Source: Chryseolinea soli (GTDB lineage: Bacteria; Bacteroidota; Bacteroidia; Cytophagales; Cyclobacteriaceae). Taken from it: a stretch of 64,000 bases of DNA. Positions 54,176-63,131 of this stretch are shown in pieces. Where the stretch lies: assembly GCF_003589925.1 (NCBI RefSeq), contig NZ_CP032382.1, positions 186,001-250,000 on the forward strand, given 5' to 3'. The notes under the pieces are model-generated. The model saw only the letters and a list, made by a program, of their open reading frames with translations, searched no databases and was not told the origin of the DNA. The position numbers and the translations under genes were made by a program. Each line of letters begins with the position of its first letter. The first letter of the stretch is position 1.

Positions 54176-55381
54176 TCACGCGGGCAAAGTGAAATAGAAC
54201 GCGGCGCCTTCATTCACTTTTCCCTCGGCCCACACCCTGCCGCCGTGGCGGTTGATGATGCGCTGCACCAGGGCAAGGCCTACGCCGGTGCCGGGAAATT
54301 CTGCATATTTGTGCAGCCGCTGAAAGGCGCCAAAGAGTTTATCGGCGTAGCGGGTATCAAAACCCGCGCCGTTGTCTTTCACCACGAACGTGATCTCATT
54401 TCCACTTTTGTAGGACCCGATCTCGATGACCGGATGCTCCTTCTTGGAAGAATATTTGATGGCGTTGCCAATAAGGTTGATCCATACCTGCTTCAGCAAC
54501 GATATGTCGGCCTCGATCGGATACATTTCAGAAACGGAGATGCTGGCTTTGGCCGTGAGCGCCGGGTCCATTTCTTCGATGATGTGCCGCACCAGTTTTT
54601 GATTGTTCACCTGGCTTTTCTCCAGGGGCTTTTTGCCCAGCTTCGAGAATTGCAGGAGGTCCTCGATGAGGGTGTTCATCTTCCGCGCATTTTGTTGCAC
54701 GGTGTTCAGGATCTGTTTTCCGGATTCGTTGAGCTGATCGAAGTTATCTTCCCTCAGGATGTCGGAATACCCGAGGATGGAGCGCAACGGTGCGCGCAGG
54801 TCATGAGAAACAGAATAGGAAAATGCTTCCAGCTCTTTGTTGGCCGCTTCCAATTGCGCCGTGCGGTCCGCTACGCGCTGCTCGAGCTCGGCATAGACGT
54901 TCACGTTTTCGATGGTCACGGCCGTGATGTCGGCAAGCGACTGCAAGAGGCTCACTTCTTCCGCCGTGGGCCTGTGGGGAGTGGCCCAATAATTTCCGAT
55001 GGCGCCAATGGGCGCTATCGTCCGGATGGGCACCATGGCCAAACTTTTTACGAACGTGGGCCGGTAGGCATCGTGGGGAATGCGGTCGTCTTTGTAGATA
55101 TCTTCGATGACTGCCGCAGTCTTGTTGAGCATCGCCCAGCCGCTGATGCACCGGCTCATGGGAAAACGGCTCCCCTTCCACAACGGGCTGATCGCATCTT
55201 CGTCCGCATAGAAGCAAAGATCACCTTCGCGCAGAATAAACGTCGCGCCGTCCGCCCCCGTGAGTTGGCGTGCGGCGGTGCGCACGATTTTCATCACGGT
55301 TTCAAGGTTTCGTGCCAAAGACAATTCCTGTACAGTGATGACAAGAAGTTTTAGCGTGCTGCTGTCGGAGGTCTGGATCAT
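54176..55381 (-). CDS. cytoplasmic GAF-domain sensor histidine kinase
   Basis: The ATG at 55381 gives 401 residues; an upstream TTG at 55402 is possible. There are no membrane helices. A GAF domain fills about 10-165 (ARQLTGADGATFILREGDLC, GWAMLNKTAAVIEDIYKDDR), followed by a coiled coil (LEQRVADRTAQLEAANKELE). The HisKA box AFSYSVSHDLRAPLRSILGY has the phospho-acceptor near His193. HATPase motifs are N box NLIGNAIKYSS, G1 DNGAGFD, F box (LFGAFQRLH) and G2 GTGVGLALVQ. The arrangement matches phytochrome-like or bacteriophytochrome-related Bacteroidota kinases, but no chromophore Cys can be assigned. No response regulator is adjacent. Confidence 0.93.
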   Translation of the reverse strand: MIQTSDSSTLKLLVITVQELSLARNLETVMKIVRTAARQLTGADGATFILREGDLCFYADEDAISPLWKGSRFPMSRCISGWAMLNKTAAVIEDIYKDDRIPHDAYRPTFVKSLAMVPIRTIAPIGAIGNYWATPHRPTAEEVSLLQSLADITAVTIENVNVYAELEQRVADRTAQLEAANKELEAFSYSVSHDLRAPLRSILGYSDILREDNFDQLNESGKQILNTVQQNARKMNTLIEDLLQFSKLGKKPLEKSQVNNQKLVRHIIEEMDPALTAKASISVSEMYPIEADISLLKQVWINLIGNAIKYSSKKEHPVIEIGSYKSGNEITFVVKDNGAGFDTRYADKLFGAFQRLHKYAEFPGTGVGLALVQRIINRHGGRVWAEGKVNEGAAFYFTLPA

Positions 55382-55450
55382 AGCGGTGTCCTGGTGGAAC
55401 AACGAACAAAAGATACGAAAACCTCCAATGAAAGTAAAATATCTGTAGGG

Positions 55451-55921
55451 CTATCGGTTGGCTTGGAAGTCCAGCGCTTCCGTTGCTGTAAATTTTCTTT
55501 TAAAACTGAAAGCATACGGTGTTTCGCCGTGGGCCTGCAAATGATCCAACCGTTCGACAGCCTCCTTCGGGGAAGGGACAACACCGCTGGGCACGTACCA
55601 CAGGGTCGTATGCGGCCGCGTCATTTTTTCAAACCATTCTTCCCGCCGCCGGAAAATGGCGGCATGGTCCGACCGGTAAACATACGCCACCAAGTCATCA
55701 ATGGTTTTCCAGACCGACAGGTTGATGATGATGAGTGCATCGTCATACACTTTGAACGATGTGGCATTGTTGCCTTCGTCTTTCAACCGCCACACAAAGC
55801 CCGGGCTGCTTTCGGCAAGGGCGTTGATACGGTCCAGGTTGGCCACAAAATCGGCCATGACCGGGGTGTCGATCGGGCCGAGCATTTTTGCTATATTGAC
55901 TTGTGCCAGATGGTGCTCCAT
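55451..55921 (-). CDS. DUF3291-family protein
   Basis: The ATG at 55921 starts MEHHLAQVNIAKML and gives 156 residues; upstream in-frame starts would run into the promoter region. The family pattern is visible: LAQVNIAKM, FVANLDRINALAESSPGFVW, LIIINLSVWKTIDDLVAYVY, HAAIFRRREEWFEKM and LWYVPSGVVPSPKEAVERLD. The fold is a ferredoxin-like dimer related to antibiotic-biosynthesis monooxygenases. The enzymatic role is unknown. It is divergent from an HxlR regulator 42 bases away, which probably controls it. Confidence 0.9.
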   Translation of the reverse strand: MEHHLAQVNIAKMLGPIDTPVMADFVANLDRINALAESSPGFVWRLKDEGNNATSFKVYDDALIIINLSVWKTIDDLVAYVYRSDHAAIFRRREEWFEKMTRPHTTLWYVPSGVVPSPKEAVERLDHLQAHGETPYAFSFKRKFTATEALDFQANR

Positions 55922-55937
55922 AAACATTCGGATTATT

Positions 55938-55947
55938 TTACAGGTAA
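55938..55947. promoter_or_regulatory. short inverted repeat, candidate HxlR operator
   Basis: TTAC AG GTAA is a perfect inverted repeat in the 42-base gap between the divergent DUF3291 and HxlR genes. The TTAC/GTAA arms resemble the core of known HxlR-type operators. It is short, so chance is possible. Confidence 0.4.
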
Positions 55948-55963
55948 TACTAAACGATCGGCC

Positions 55964-56374
55964 ATGACCAAACAAGAAGTAACAAAAAGGTTACCGCTTT
56001 CCCAGTCCAAAAGCGTATACGAGAACGAACAGTGCTCGGTGATCGCCGCCCTGAAATTATTTGCCACAAAATGGAAGCCCTGCATTATTTGTTTCCTCGC
56101 CGAACATCCCTTGCGCTACAACGCCCTGTATCGCGCCATTCCCAACATCAGCCGCAAAATGCTCTCGCTCCACCTGGACGAAATGGAACGGGATGGTCTT
56201 TTAACGCGGGTGTTGTTCGACAGCAAGCTACAGCGGGTAGAATACAGGTTGTCGCCGAAAGGATTATCCCTGCTTCCGTTGATGGAACAGCTCCAGGATT
56301 GGGGTCTGGAAAACGTGCCCGGCTCGCTTTCCATTCGCGAAATGCTGGACGCTACCCGGACAGGCGATCTTTGA
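55964..56374 (+). CDS. HxlR-family transcriptional regulator
   Basis: The ATG at 55964 (MTKQEVTKRLPLSQSKSVYE) gives 136 residues; the frame is open further upstream, but that part has no protein-like features and covers the DUF3291 gene. The signatures are CSVIAALKLFATKWKPCIIC, LRYNALYRAIPNISRKMLSL, LDEMERDGLLTRVLFDSKLQ and VEYRLSPKGLSLLPLMEQLQ. Three cysteines near the start (CSV, PCIIC) could sense redox state or electrophiles. Divergence from the DUF3291 gene suggests that gene is its target. Confidence 0.92.
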   Translation: MTKQEVTKRLPLSQSKSVYENEQCSVIAALKLFATKWKPCIICFLAEHPLRYNALYRAIPNISRKMLSLHLDEMERDGLLTRVLFDSKLQRVEYRLSPKGLSLLPLMEQLQDWGLENVPGSLSIREMLDATRTGDL

Positions 56375-56400
56375 TGGGTGATTACTATTCTAAAAAGGGC

Positions 56401-57462
56401 TTAAGACAACAAGATCTCCGTCAGGCAAACTTCCCGTTCCTTTCCCTTGAGCTTGATCGGGCCGATGCTGCGCACGGTATAGTGTTGATCGAAATTCAAT
56501 TCCCCCAACAGCGCCGAAGAAGAAACGATGCCCGCCCCGATCTCCTTAGCTTTGCTCAAGATCCTCGACGCGGTGTTGAGCACATCGCCCGAATAGGTGA
56601 TCTCGCGTTTCAAAACACCCACTTCACCCGCCACCACCTTGCCACTGTGCATCCCGGCGCGGAATTCCGGAACCACACCATAGCGACGGATATATTTCTC
56701 TTTGTTGGATTGAATGTTTTGAAGGATATCAAAGTAGCAACGCACACACCGGTTGTTGGCAACGCCCGCCTCATGGTCCCACGCCACGACCACTTCATCG
56801 CCCACGTACTGGTAAATCTCCCCTTTCGCGTTCAGGATGGGATCGGTGATGTCGGCAAAGAAGTCGCGAAGCAATTGGTGATACAATTCATCGCCTAGTT
56901 TTTCGGCCAAGGTCGTGGATGCATTCAAGTCAAGAAACATGAAGATCCGGTTTTCTTCCTGCGGGGTGTGATATTTCCCGCGCAAAATATGGCCCAGTCC
57001 TTTCTGTCCGACTTTGCTGCTGACCTGGAGGAGGAATTGGGTGAGCGCCACGACGATGAACCACACCAAAATATTCTTTACACGGGTAGTATCCTGGAGA
57101 AAATACGCCAGCGATCGCGTGGGGCTATGGTGCGAAAACATCACGCCCTTTACCAGGATGATGATCAGTATGATCAAGGCAAAAGAAAGGATCACGATCA
57201 TGATGGTATGTCCATAGGGTCGGTTTTGAAAACGCACATTAACATAGAATACCAAAAGGCTTCCCCCCAGCACACCACCGATCAGGGCCGAGATCAGGTT
57301 TTGCTTCAGCGATGCAAAAAAGGTATAGTCAGCGGAAAGACCCTGCGAACTGTGGGTCAGCAACACCAGGTGATCGTAGATCGAGATGACAACGCCGATC
57401 AGTAACCATGCCGTAAGAATGGTGAAAAGCTGACTGAACCGTATGCGTTTTGACCTGCTCAT
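56401..57462 (-). CDS. membrane class III adenylate/guanylate cyclase
   Basis: The ATG at 57462 (MSRSKRIRFSQLFTILTAWL) gives 353 residues; an upstream in-frame start at 57591 adds a non-conserved segment. Four membrane helices lie in about 12-170 (LFTILTAWLLIGVVISIYDH, ALIGGVLGGSLLVFYVNVRF, TIMIVILSFALIILIIILVK, ILVWFIVVALTQFLLQ). The cyclase homology domain follows with metal-binding Asp in MFLDLNASTTLAE and again in YVGDEVVVAWD, the GMHSGKVVAGEVG loop, and the transition-state-stabilising TYSGDVLNTASRI (Asn and Arg). All catalytic residues appear present. The purine-specifying residues point to no sure choice between ATP and GTP. The signal input is probably through the membrane part. Confidence 0.92.
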   Translation of the reverse strand: MSRSKRIRFSQLFTILTAWLLIGVVISIYDHLVLLTHSSQGLSADYTFFASLKQNLISALIGGVLGGSLLVFYVNVRFQNRPYGHTIMIVILSFALIILIIILVKGVMFSHHSPTRSLAYFLQDTTRVKNILVWFIVVALTQFLLQVSSKVGQKGLGHILRGKYHTPQEENRIFMFLDLNASTTLAEKLGDELYHQLLRDFFADITDPILNAKGEIYQYVGDEVVVAWDHEAGVANNRCVRCYFDILQNIQSNKEKYIRRYGVVPEFRAGMHSGKVVAGEVGVLKREITYSGDVLNTASRILSKAKEIGAGIVSSSALLGELNFDQHYTVRSIGPIKLKGKEREVCLTEILLS

Positions 57463-57684
57463 AAAAGTTTGGTGTTCCTGATTTACATAACGTAAAAGTA
57501 CAGCCGGGGCTGCATTTCGAACGGGGGTGAGCAAGTCATTTAGCGGGGGTTTTGCGACTTTCTGAAGATCATCAACGACGTTTACTGCCATCCTCCCCCA
57601 AAAGGGTCGCTTATTTTTTTATATTTTGCTCCCACAACGTGATGCATGTGGCAATCGTTTTTACTCCAACCTAAACTTTATCGC

Positions 57685-58398
57685 ATGGAACAAAATCCGA
57701 CCCGAGACCTCCGCCTGTTAAAATGGTATGCCGCTGTTTCCACCGTGGCCATTCTTTTTCTGCTGTATCAATCCCTCCAACCTAAATCAACCCGGCTGCA
57801 GTTGGAAGAGCTCGATGTGGAGCGCGTCAACGTCGTGGAGAAAGACGGCACCCTGAAAATGGTGATCAGCAATAAGCAACGTCAGCATCCCGGTCTCGCT
57901 AATTTCAAACCCATGCCCGCGCGCGAACGCGAAGCCGGTATGATCTTTTTCAACTCGTCGGGCGATGAATGCGGCGGTCTCATCTACGACGGCACCCGCG
58001 ATGAGGCGGGCATGGTGCTCTCGCTCGACCAGTTCCGGAACGATCAACTCATGCAACTTCAATATGGACAGCGCACCCAAGGCGACAGCATTCGACGCAA
58101 CTACGGTCTCAGACTCTGGGATCGCTCCGACGATTTTACGTTGGCCCAACAACTGGCGCTCGTGGATTCACTGCAACGGCTGAAACAGGAAGATGAACTG
58201 AACAAGCAATTCAAGGCTTTACGCGAGAAAGGATTGTTGGGGGTGGAGCGTATGTTTGCCGGTAAGAACGACAAGGGCGAAGTGGGGCTTTTTATTCGTG
58301 ATGACAAGGGAAGGATCCGGATTAAAATTTATTGTGATCGGCAGAACAATCCGAGGGTGATGGTGGTAGATGAGGAGGGGGTTGAGAAGGGGATTTAG
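57685..58398 (+). CDS. membrane-anchored protein of unknown function
   Basis: The ATG at 57685 (MEQNPTRDLRLLKWYAAVST) gives 237 residues. One membrane helix lies near residues 14-32, followed by a periplasmic or extracytoplasmic domain with repeating beta elements: LDVERVNVVEKDGTLKMVIS, GMIFFNSSGDECGGLIYDGT, GMVLSLDQFRNDQLMQLQYG and VGLFIRDDKGRIRIKIYCDR. The repeated pattern of hydrophobic strand, (D/S)xxG and hydrophobic strand suggests a stacked beta-solenoid or propeller-like fold. I do not recognise a family by name. It is divergent from the cyclase gene and ends right before a tandem heptamer repeat. Confidence 0.85.
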   Translation: MEQNPTRDLRLLKWYAAVSTVAILFLLYQSLQPKSTRLQLEELDVERVNVVEKDGTLKMVISNKQRQHPGLANFKPMPAREREAGMIFFNSSGDECGGLIYDGTRDEAGMVLSLDQFRNDQLMQLQYGQRTQGDSIRRNYGLRLWDRSDDFTLAQQLALVDSLQRLKQEDELNKQFKALREKGLLGVERMFAGKNDKGEVGLFIRDDKGRIRIKIYCDRQNNPRVMVVDEEGVEKGI

Positions 58399-58453
58399 AG
58401 TCAGGAGTCAGGAGTCAGGAGCCAGAAGCCAGGAGCCAGGAGCCAGGAGTCGG
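58398..58453. repeat. tandem 7-base repeat
   Basis: Eight consecutive copies of a 7-base unit: GAGTCAG three times, GAGCCAG, AAGCCAG, GAGCCAG twice, and GAGTCGG. It begins on the last base of the preceding stop codon, and degenerate units (caggagc, caggtgcc) trail on to about 58480. It could be a slippage-prone non-coding repeat with no obvious gene role. Confidence 0.85.
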
Positions 58454-58549
58454 TTTTCAGGTGCCAGTCTTCAGGAGCCAGTATTACTGTTCTGCCGTGA
58501 GGAGCTTGGGGTCGTGATTTTTTTTGTATGATTTCTAAACTCGAATTTT

Positions 58550-59398
58550 ATGAATATGAAAGATGATCGGCAAGAAATGAGGGCGGTGGCTTTTAGGGGG
58601 CTTCATGCCCGGGAGGGAATTTTTGTGGTGCCTAATCCTTGGGACGCGGGGTCGGCGAAGATGTTGGCTAGTTTAGGGTTTGAGGCGTTGGCGACGACGA
58701 GTGCAGGGTTGGCGTTTTCGTTGGGGAAACCGGATGGGCAAGGTCTGCTCACGCGGCAAGAGACCATAAAAAATGTGGGGGATATTGCGGAGGCGGTATC
58801 GCTGCCGGTGTCGGCGGATCTGGAGAATGGGTATGGGGATGATCCGCAGGCGTGCGCAGAAACTATTTTGCTGGCTGCGAAGGCGGGGGCGGTCGGTGGT
58901 TCGATTGAAGACGCCACCGGTCGTGATAGCGATCCCATTTATGGCTTCGATCTTTCGGTGCAACGCATTAAGGCGGCTGTGAAAGCGGCGCGGTCACTAC
59001 CCTTCCCTTTCACGTTGACGGCACGTGCTGAAAATTTGATTCATGGTCGCATCGACTTCGACGATACCGTGAAAAGATTGGTGGCCTATGCCGAAGCTGG
59101 GGCGGACGTACTCTTTGCTCCGGGACTGACAACCCGTCAGGAGATCGAAGCCGTGGTGAAGGCCGTTGCACCCCGCCCGGTGAATGTGGTGATGGGCTTG
59201 AACAACGCCAATTTCTCATTGGATGAACTTCAGGCCTTGGGCGTGAAGCGGGTAAGCGTGGGGTCGTCGCTGGCACGAACGGCCTATAGCGGTTTTATCT
59301 ACGGATCGGAAGAGATCTTGAAAACGGGAACATTTGGTTTTGCGAAGGGCACCCGGACGTATGCTCAAATCAATGCGATGCTGGCGGGTACGCGATAA
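58550..59398 (+). CDS. isocitrate lyase / PEP mutase-family enzyme
   Basis: The protein has 282 residues (280 from the third-codon Met). It follows the PEP mutase/isocitrate lyase superfamily TIM barrel: VVPNPWDAGSAKMLASLGF, ATTSAGLAFSLGKPDGQGLL, metal-site region VSADLENGYGDDP, GSIEDATGRDSDPIYGFD, TLTARAENLI and PRPVNVVMGLNN. It lacks the KKCGH catalytic loop of isocitrate lyase, so a C-C or C-P bond-handling role such as oxaloacetate-, methylisocitrate- or phosphonate-related is likely but unproven. It is a single gene, bounded by repeats and a bidirectional hairpin. Confidence 0.9.
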   Translation: MNMKDDRQEMRAVAFRGLHAREGIFVVPNPWDAGSAKMLASLGFEALATTSAGLAFSLGKPDGQGLLTRQETIKNVGDIAEAVSLPVSADLENGYGDDPQACAETILLAAKAGAVGGSIEDATGRDSDPIYGFDLSVQRIKAAVKAARSLPFPFTLTARAENLIHGRIDFDDTVKRLVAYAEAGADVLFAPGLTTRQEIEAVVKAVAPRPVNVVMGLNNANFSLDELQALGVKRVSVGSSLARTAYSGFIYGSEEILKTGTFGFAKGTRTYAQINAMLAGTR

Positions 59399-59400
59399 GT

Positions 59401-59457
59401 TAGTCGTTAGTCCTGAGTATCTGGTACCAATTACTCAGGACTAATAACTAACGACTA
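59401..59457. terminator. bidirectional hairpin between convergent genes
   Basis: The left arm tagtcgttagtcctgagta (59401-59419) pairs with the right arm at 59432-59457; the right arm carries a 7-base bulge (ttattag). It stands between the convergent stops at 59398 and 59466, so it is well placed to end both transcripts. Confidence 0.65.
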
Positions 59458-59465
59458 AAGAACGC

Positions 59466-62132
59466 CTACTCCGACCGAAGCCGGTTCGCCGGATTTGCCA
59501 GGGCAGCGCGGATCGATTGATAGCTGACCGTGATCAAAGCGATAAACACCGAGATCACACCCGCCACCACAAAGACATCCCAGGTTACGTTGATCCTATA
59601 GGTGTAATCCTCCAGCCAACGCTGCATGAGATACCACGACAGCGGTGCGGCAATGACGAGTGCAATGAGCACGAGCTTTACAAAATTTCCAGTTAGCAGT
59701 TGAAAGATGCTGCCGGTGGTGGCACCCATCACCAGGCGAATACTGATCTCCTTGCCGCGTTGTTCTACCATGAACGAAGAAAGTGCAAACAACCCCAAAC
59801 AGGCTACGATAATGGCCAGTGAGGCAAAGCACGTGAGGATCTTCCCTGTTCGCGAAACATCTTCATACATGCGGGCGTAGCTTTCGTCGAGGAAGGAGTA
59901 GCGGAAGGGTTGATGGGGCATGAATTTGTTCCACACCTTTGTCAACGACACCAGGGCACCACCCATGTTGCGCGAGTTTACTTTTACGGCCGCGATGGAT
60001 CCTCCTTTGCCCAGCGTCAGGCAAATAGGTCCGATCGCTCCTTTCATGGATTCAAAGTTAAAATCCTCCACTACCCCGATAACCGTAAACACCGTATAAC
60101 TGTTGGTGATCCGCTCGCCAACCGGCTTTTTAAGTCCAAGACTTTTCACCATGGCTTGGTTGATGACCACGGCTTGTGAATCGGAAGCCAGTTGTTTATC
60201 GAAGTCGCGACCTTCGAAAACTTTCATGCCTAGGGTGCGGATGTAGTCGGTGTCGACGAACCAGAATTGTCCGGGGACTCCCCTGTCTTCCCGTGTCTTT
60301 CCTTCCTTCCAAAAAGTATTCTGATCGCGGTTTGTGCCCATCACGGGCAAATAATCGGTCAGCGTCACATCTTCGACTTCCGAAAGTTGCAATAACTCGT
60401 CCTTGAATGTAGTCCGTTGTTCACCAAGCGTGTTTGCGCCTCGGATCATCACCACCTGGTCTTTGTCAAATCCCACCTTCGTATGCAAGATGAAATTCAT
60501 TTGTTTGTAAATAATGAAGGTACCAATGATCAAGACGATGGACGTGGCAAATTGAAACACCACCAGTGCGCTGCGCAGGCCTGAACTTCTGCTGCCTTTG
60601 CTAACGGTTCCCTTCAGTACCTCGGCCGGTTTGAACGACGACAGGTAGAAGGCGGGATATAGCCCAGCGAATATACCGATCACCAAAGCCGCCACCGCCA
60701 GCGATGGAGCGAACCACACCGTGCGCCAAGGTATCGACAGCTCCGTGCCCGCTAAAGAATTGAAAAACGGTATGGCCAGGGTCACGATCAAAACACCAAA
60801 TACAAAAGACACCACACTATACACCAGCGACTCGGTCAGAAATTGCCGGATCAAATACCCGCGCACCGATCCCACCACTTTGCGCAGACCTACCTCCTTG
60901 GCACGGTTGGCCGACTTGGCCGTGGAGAGGTTGATAAAGTTGATGCACGCCAACAACAGGATGAACACGGCAATGCTCCCGAAAAGCCAGATGTAGCGCA
61001 CGTCGCCGCGGTGCATATCGTCGGACACTTTTTCGGGGTCGAGGTGGATGTTCTTCACAGGCTGCAGGCCGATGAAGTAACGTGTTTTGGCTTCGGCTGC
61101 TCCCGGATCGCCGGTTTCCTTGAGATAGTTCATCATGTAGGTATCGCGGATCGTCAGCAGCTTTTTCTCCAGTGCGACCGGATCGGTACCGGGCTTGAGC
61201 CGGACATAGGTGTCGTAGTTCCAGCAACACCAACTGGTTTGTTCGCCAGGCCAGAATTCAACGCCGGTGAGCGTGAGCAGGAAATCATAGTGAAGGTGCG
61301 TGTTGGAGGGGAAGTTGGCCATCACACCGCCGATGACATAAGGCGTCGTTTTATTTTCGTTGAGGATGACGGTCTTCCCTACGGCGTCTTCGCCCGGAAA
61401 ATATTTATCGGCCATGCGTTTGGACAGCACGATGCTGTTGGGCTTGGCCAGCGCCGTTTCCCGGCTGCCGCTCACAAACGGTATCTCCAGGATATCGAGC
61501 AGTTCGTTGTCGGCATAGACAAATCCTTCTTCATACAGGTTCTCCGCCTGGTCTTCGCGACGGAACAAATTACTCCCGGCTTGCTGCCATTTCTGCGGCA
61601 CGAGCCGGCCGGCTTTCTCTACCTCCGGATAGTCGGTCTTCATGATCTGGGCGACCATCGGCGGCATCGACGTCCACCGGCTGCCATCGGGACCGCGGTA
61701 GTCGTTAAATACTCTGTAGATCCGTTCGCCCTGCGTGTAGCTTTTGTCAAAGCTCAATTCATGGCGGATGTAAAGAAAGATCACCAGGCAGGTGGCCAGT
61801 CCCAACGCGAAGCCTCCAACCATTATGCTGCTGTACATCTTTTGACGCGCCATGGTTCTCCAGGCGATCTTAAAATAATTTTCAAACATGGCTAGTTCGT
61901 TTAAACCGTATGATTTTCTTTTTCTTCGAAGTGCAAACGGCTGGAGAAAGGCCAGCACGTTCCCTATAAATAAGAGGTCGGCTTTGCGTTTGCCGAGCGA
62001 AACACGCCGCCGGTCGTAGAGCTCAATAAAATCACCCAGCGCTGCTTCCGACAAATAATCGTTGCAGTACCAGCGAAAGAATCGCACGGCCCATCGCGGT
62101 GGACCGTCGTTTTGAGGTTTGTTGTTTTTCAT
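59466..62132 (-). CDS. FtsX/MacB-type ABC transporter permease with N-terminal prefix domain
   Basis: The ATG at 62132 overlaps the PadR stop as ATGA and gives 888 residues. The N-terminal prefix (about 1-75; PRWAVRFFRWYCNDYLSEAA, LGDFIELYDRR) is the segment typical of Bacteroidota permeases next to PadR genes. A MacB-PCD domain lies after the first membrane helix (about 108-130), and FtsX domains occur in two groups: three helices at about 370-520 and three near the C-terminus (LASLAIIVACLGLFALSSFM, LVLIALVIAAPLSWYLM, VFVVAGVISVFIALITVSYQ). Eight or so membrane helices in total. No ATPase gene is adjacent. It probably couples with a distant ATPase to export or sense envelope stress compounds; substrates are unknown. 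Confidence 0.93.
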   Translation of the reverse strand: MKNNKPQNDGPPRWAVRFFRWYCNDYLSEAALGDFIELYDRRRVSLGKRKADLLFIGNVLAFLQPFALRRKRKSYGLNELAMFENYFKIAWRTMARQKMYSSIMVGGFALGLATCLVIFLYIRHELSFDKSYTQGERIYRVFNDYRGPDGSRWTSMPPMVAQIMKTDYPEVEKAGRLVPQKWQQAGSNLFRREDQAENLYEEGFVYADNELLDILEIPFVSGSRETALAKPNSIVLSKRMADKYFPGEDAVGKTVILNENKTTPYVIGGVMANFPSNTHLHYDFLLTLTGVEFWPGEQTSWCCWNYDTYVRLKPGTDPVALEKKLLTIRDTYMMNYLKETGDPGAAEAKTRYFIGLQPVKNIHLDPEKVSDDMHRGDVRYIWLFGSIAVFILLLACINFINLSTAKSANRAKEVGLRKVVGSVRGYLIRQFLTESLVYSVVSFVFGVLIVTLAIPFFNSLAGTELSIPWRTVWFAPSLAVAALVIGIFAGLYPAFYLSSFKPAEVLKGTVSKGSRSSGLRSALVVFQFATSIVLIIGTFIIYKQMNFILHTKVGFDKDQVVMIRGANTLGEQRTTFKDELLQLSEVEDVTLTDYLPVMGTNRDQNTFWKEGKTREDRGVPGQFWFVDTDYIRTLGMKVFEGRDFDKQLASDSQAVVINQAMVKSLGLKKPVGERITNSYTVFTVIGVVEDFNFESMKGAIGPICLTLGKGGSIAAVKVNSRNMGGALVSLTKVWNKFMPHQPFRYSFLDESYARMYEDVSRTGKILTCFASLAIIVACLGLFALSSFMVEQRGKEISIRLVMGATTGSIFQLLTGNFVKLVLIALVIAAPLSWYLMQRWLEDYTYRINVTWDVFVVAGVISVFIALITVSYQSIRAALANPANRLRSE

Positions 62133-62467
62133 AGTGCACCTGCCTCCCACACGATCTTCGGAACTTCTCTCCACATACTATTGCGCAACTCGCGCGATTG
62201 GCTGAGCACTTTCTTGCCCGCCGCCGTGAGCGTATACAACCGCTTGTCGCGCCCACCCCGAACCTGCGTGGCACCGCCCATCCTGGACTTGAGATAGCCC
62301 TTGTCCTCCAGCCGCACCAGCACCTTGTGTACGGCACTCATCATGATGGGTCGTTCGGTTTTTCTTTCCAGTTCGTCTACAATGGCCAGACCGTACGCAT
62401 CGTCGAACAAAATGCCCACCGCCAACAATACCAGTTCTTCGAACTCTCCAAGGTATGTTCCTTTCAT
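62129..62467 (-). CDS. PadR-family transcriptional regulator
   Basis: The ATG at 62467 (MKGTYLGEFEELVLLAVGIL) gives 112 residues, the normal size for a PadR subfamily-2 protein. Signatures are EFEELVLLAVGILFDDAYGL, MSAVHKVLVRLEDKGYLKSR as the recognition helix and GGATQVRGGRDKRLYTLTAA as the wing. It is followed with an ATGA overlap by the FtsX-type permease, a very common pair in Bacteroidota, and so probably controls that permease and itself. The inducer is unknown. Confidence 0.95.
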   Translation of the reverse strand: MKGTYLGEFEELVLLAVGILFDDAYGLAIVDELERKTERPIMMSAVHKVLVRLEDKGYLKSRMGGATQVRGGRDKRLYTLTAAGKKVLSQSRELRNSMWREVPKIVWEAGAL

Positions 62468-62682
62468 ATTTGTTTCACCTTTGTCTAAAGATAGTGGAAA
62501 GGGTGAAATGGTTGCATCGATTATCGAAAAAAAATATTCGCGGTATGGCAAACACGTTTTTACGCCGTGTCAGCAGGTTTTCGATTTGTCGGGAATGCCC
62601 CGAAGATTGTCGTTTTAGTATACTTTCCGTTTCCCCGAAAGTCCTGAATTTTGAATCAATAATAATCCTAACCCCTATCGCT

Positions 62683-63078
62683 ATGATCCGTCTCATCCTT
62701 TCCATCCTGGCCGGTTTTGTGGTCACCGCCATTCTTTCCACCGGCACTGATTTCGCTTTTGAATCGGCGGGCATCCTGCCGCCTTATGGACAACCGCTCA
62801 TGGATACCGGTCTTTTACTATTGGCTACGAGTTACCGCGCCATCTACCAGGTCATCGGCAGCTACCTGGCCGCACTCCTCGCCAGGGACCGCGCCAACAC
62901 CGCAGTATGGACACTGGGAATTCTCGGTGCTGCCATCTGGCTGGTAGGTGGATTGACCATGAAAGGTTACGCACCGTTTTGGTATAGTCTGCTCGGTGCT
63001 GTGCTCTCCCTGCCAACGACACTGCTGGGTGGAAAACTGTATGCCCTGAAGATGGAAAAAACGGCGGCGGCAAAATGA
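62683..63078 (+). CDS. small four-helix membrane protein of unknown function
   Basis: The ATG at 62683 (MIRLILSILAGFVVTAILST) gives 131 residues; the frame is open upstream, but the earlier part lacks protein-like features. Four predicted membrane helices: about 2-22, 45-65 (LLATSYRAIYQVIGSYLAAL, partly amphipathic), 72-95 (VWTLGILGAAIWLVGGLTMK) and 98-118 (WYSLLGAVLSLPTTLLGGKL). A short conserved-looking loop (FESAGILPPYG) sits between helices 1 and 2. Similar short membrane proteins are widespread in Bacteroidota without known role. It is divergent from the PadR-permease pair with a 215-base gap. Confidence 0.85.
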   Translation: MIRLILSILAGFVVTAILSTGTDFAFESAGILPPYGQPLMDTGLLLLATSYRAIYQVIGSYLAALLARDRANTAVWTLGILGAAIWLVGGLTMKGYAPFWYSLLGAVLSLPTTLLGGKLYALKMEKTAAAK

Positions 63079-63131
63079 TGTGATAGCGGCATCATCTACG
63101 ATCGGTCTCTCGTCGTCATGCGGTGTATCAT

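Noticed and set aside
55394..55963. Plus-strand extension upstream of the HxlR regulator
   Set aside because: The frame stays open across the antisense DUF3291 gene, but family similarity starts only after the ATG at 55964.
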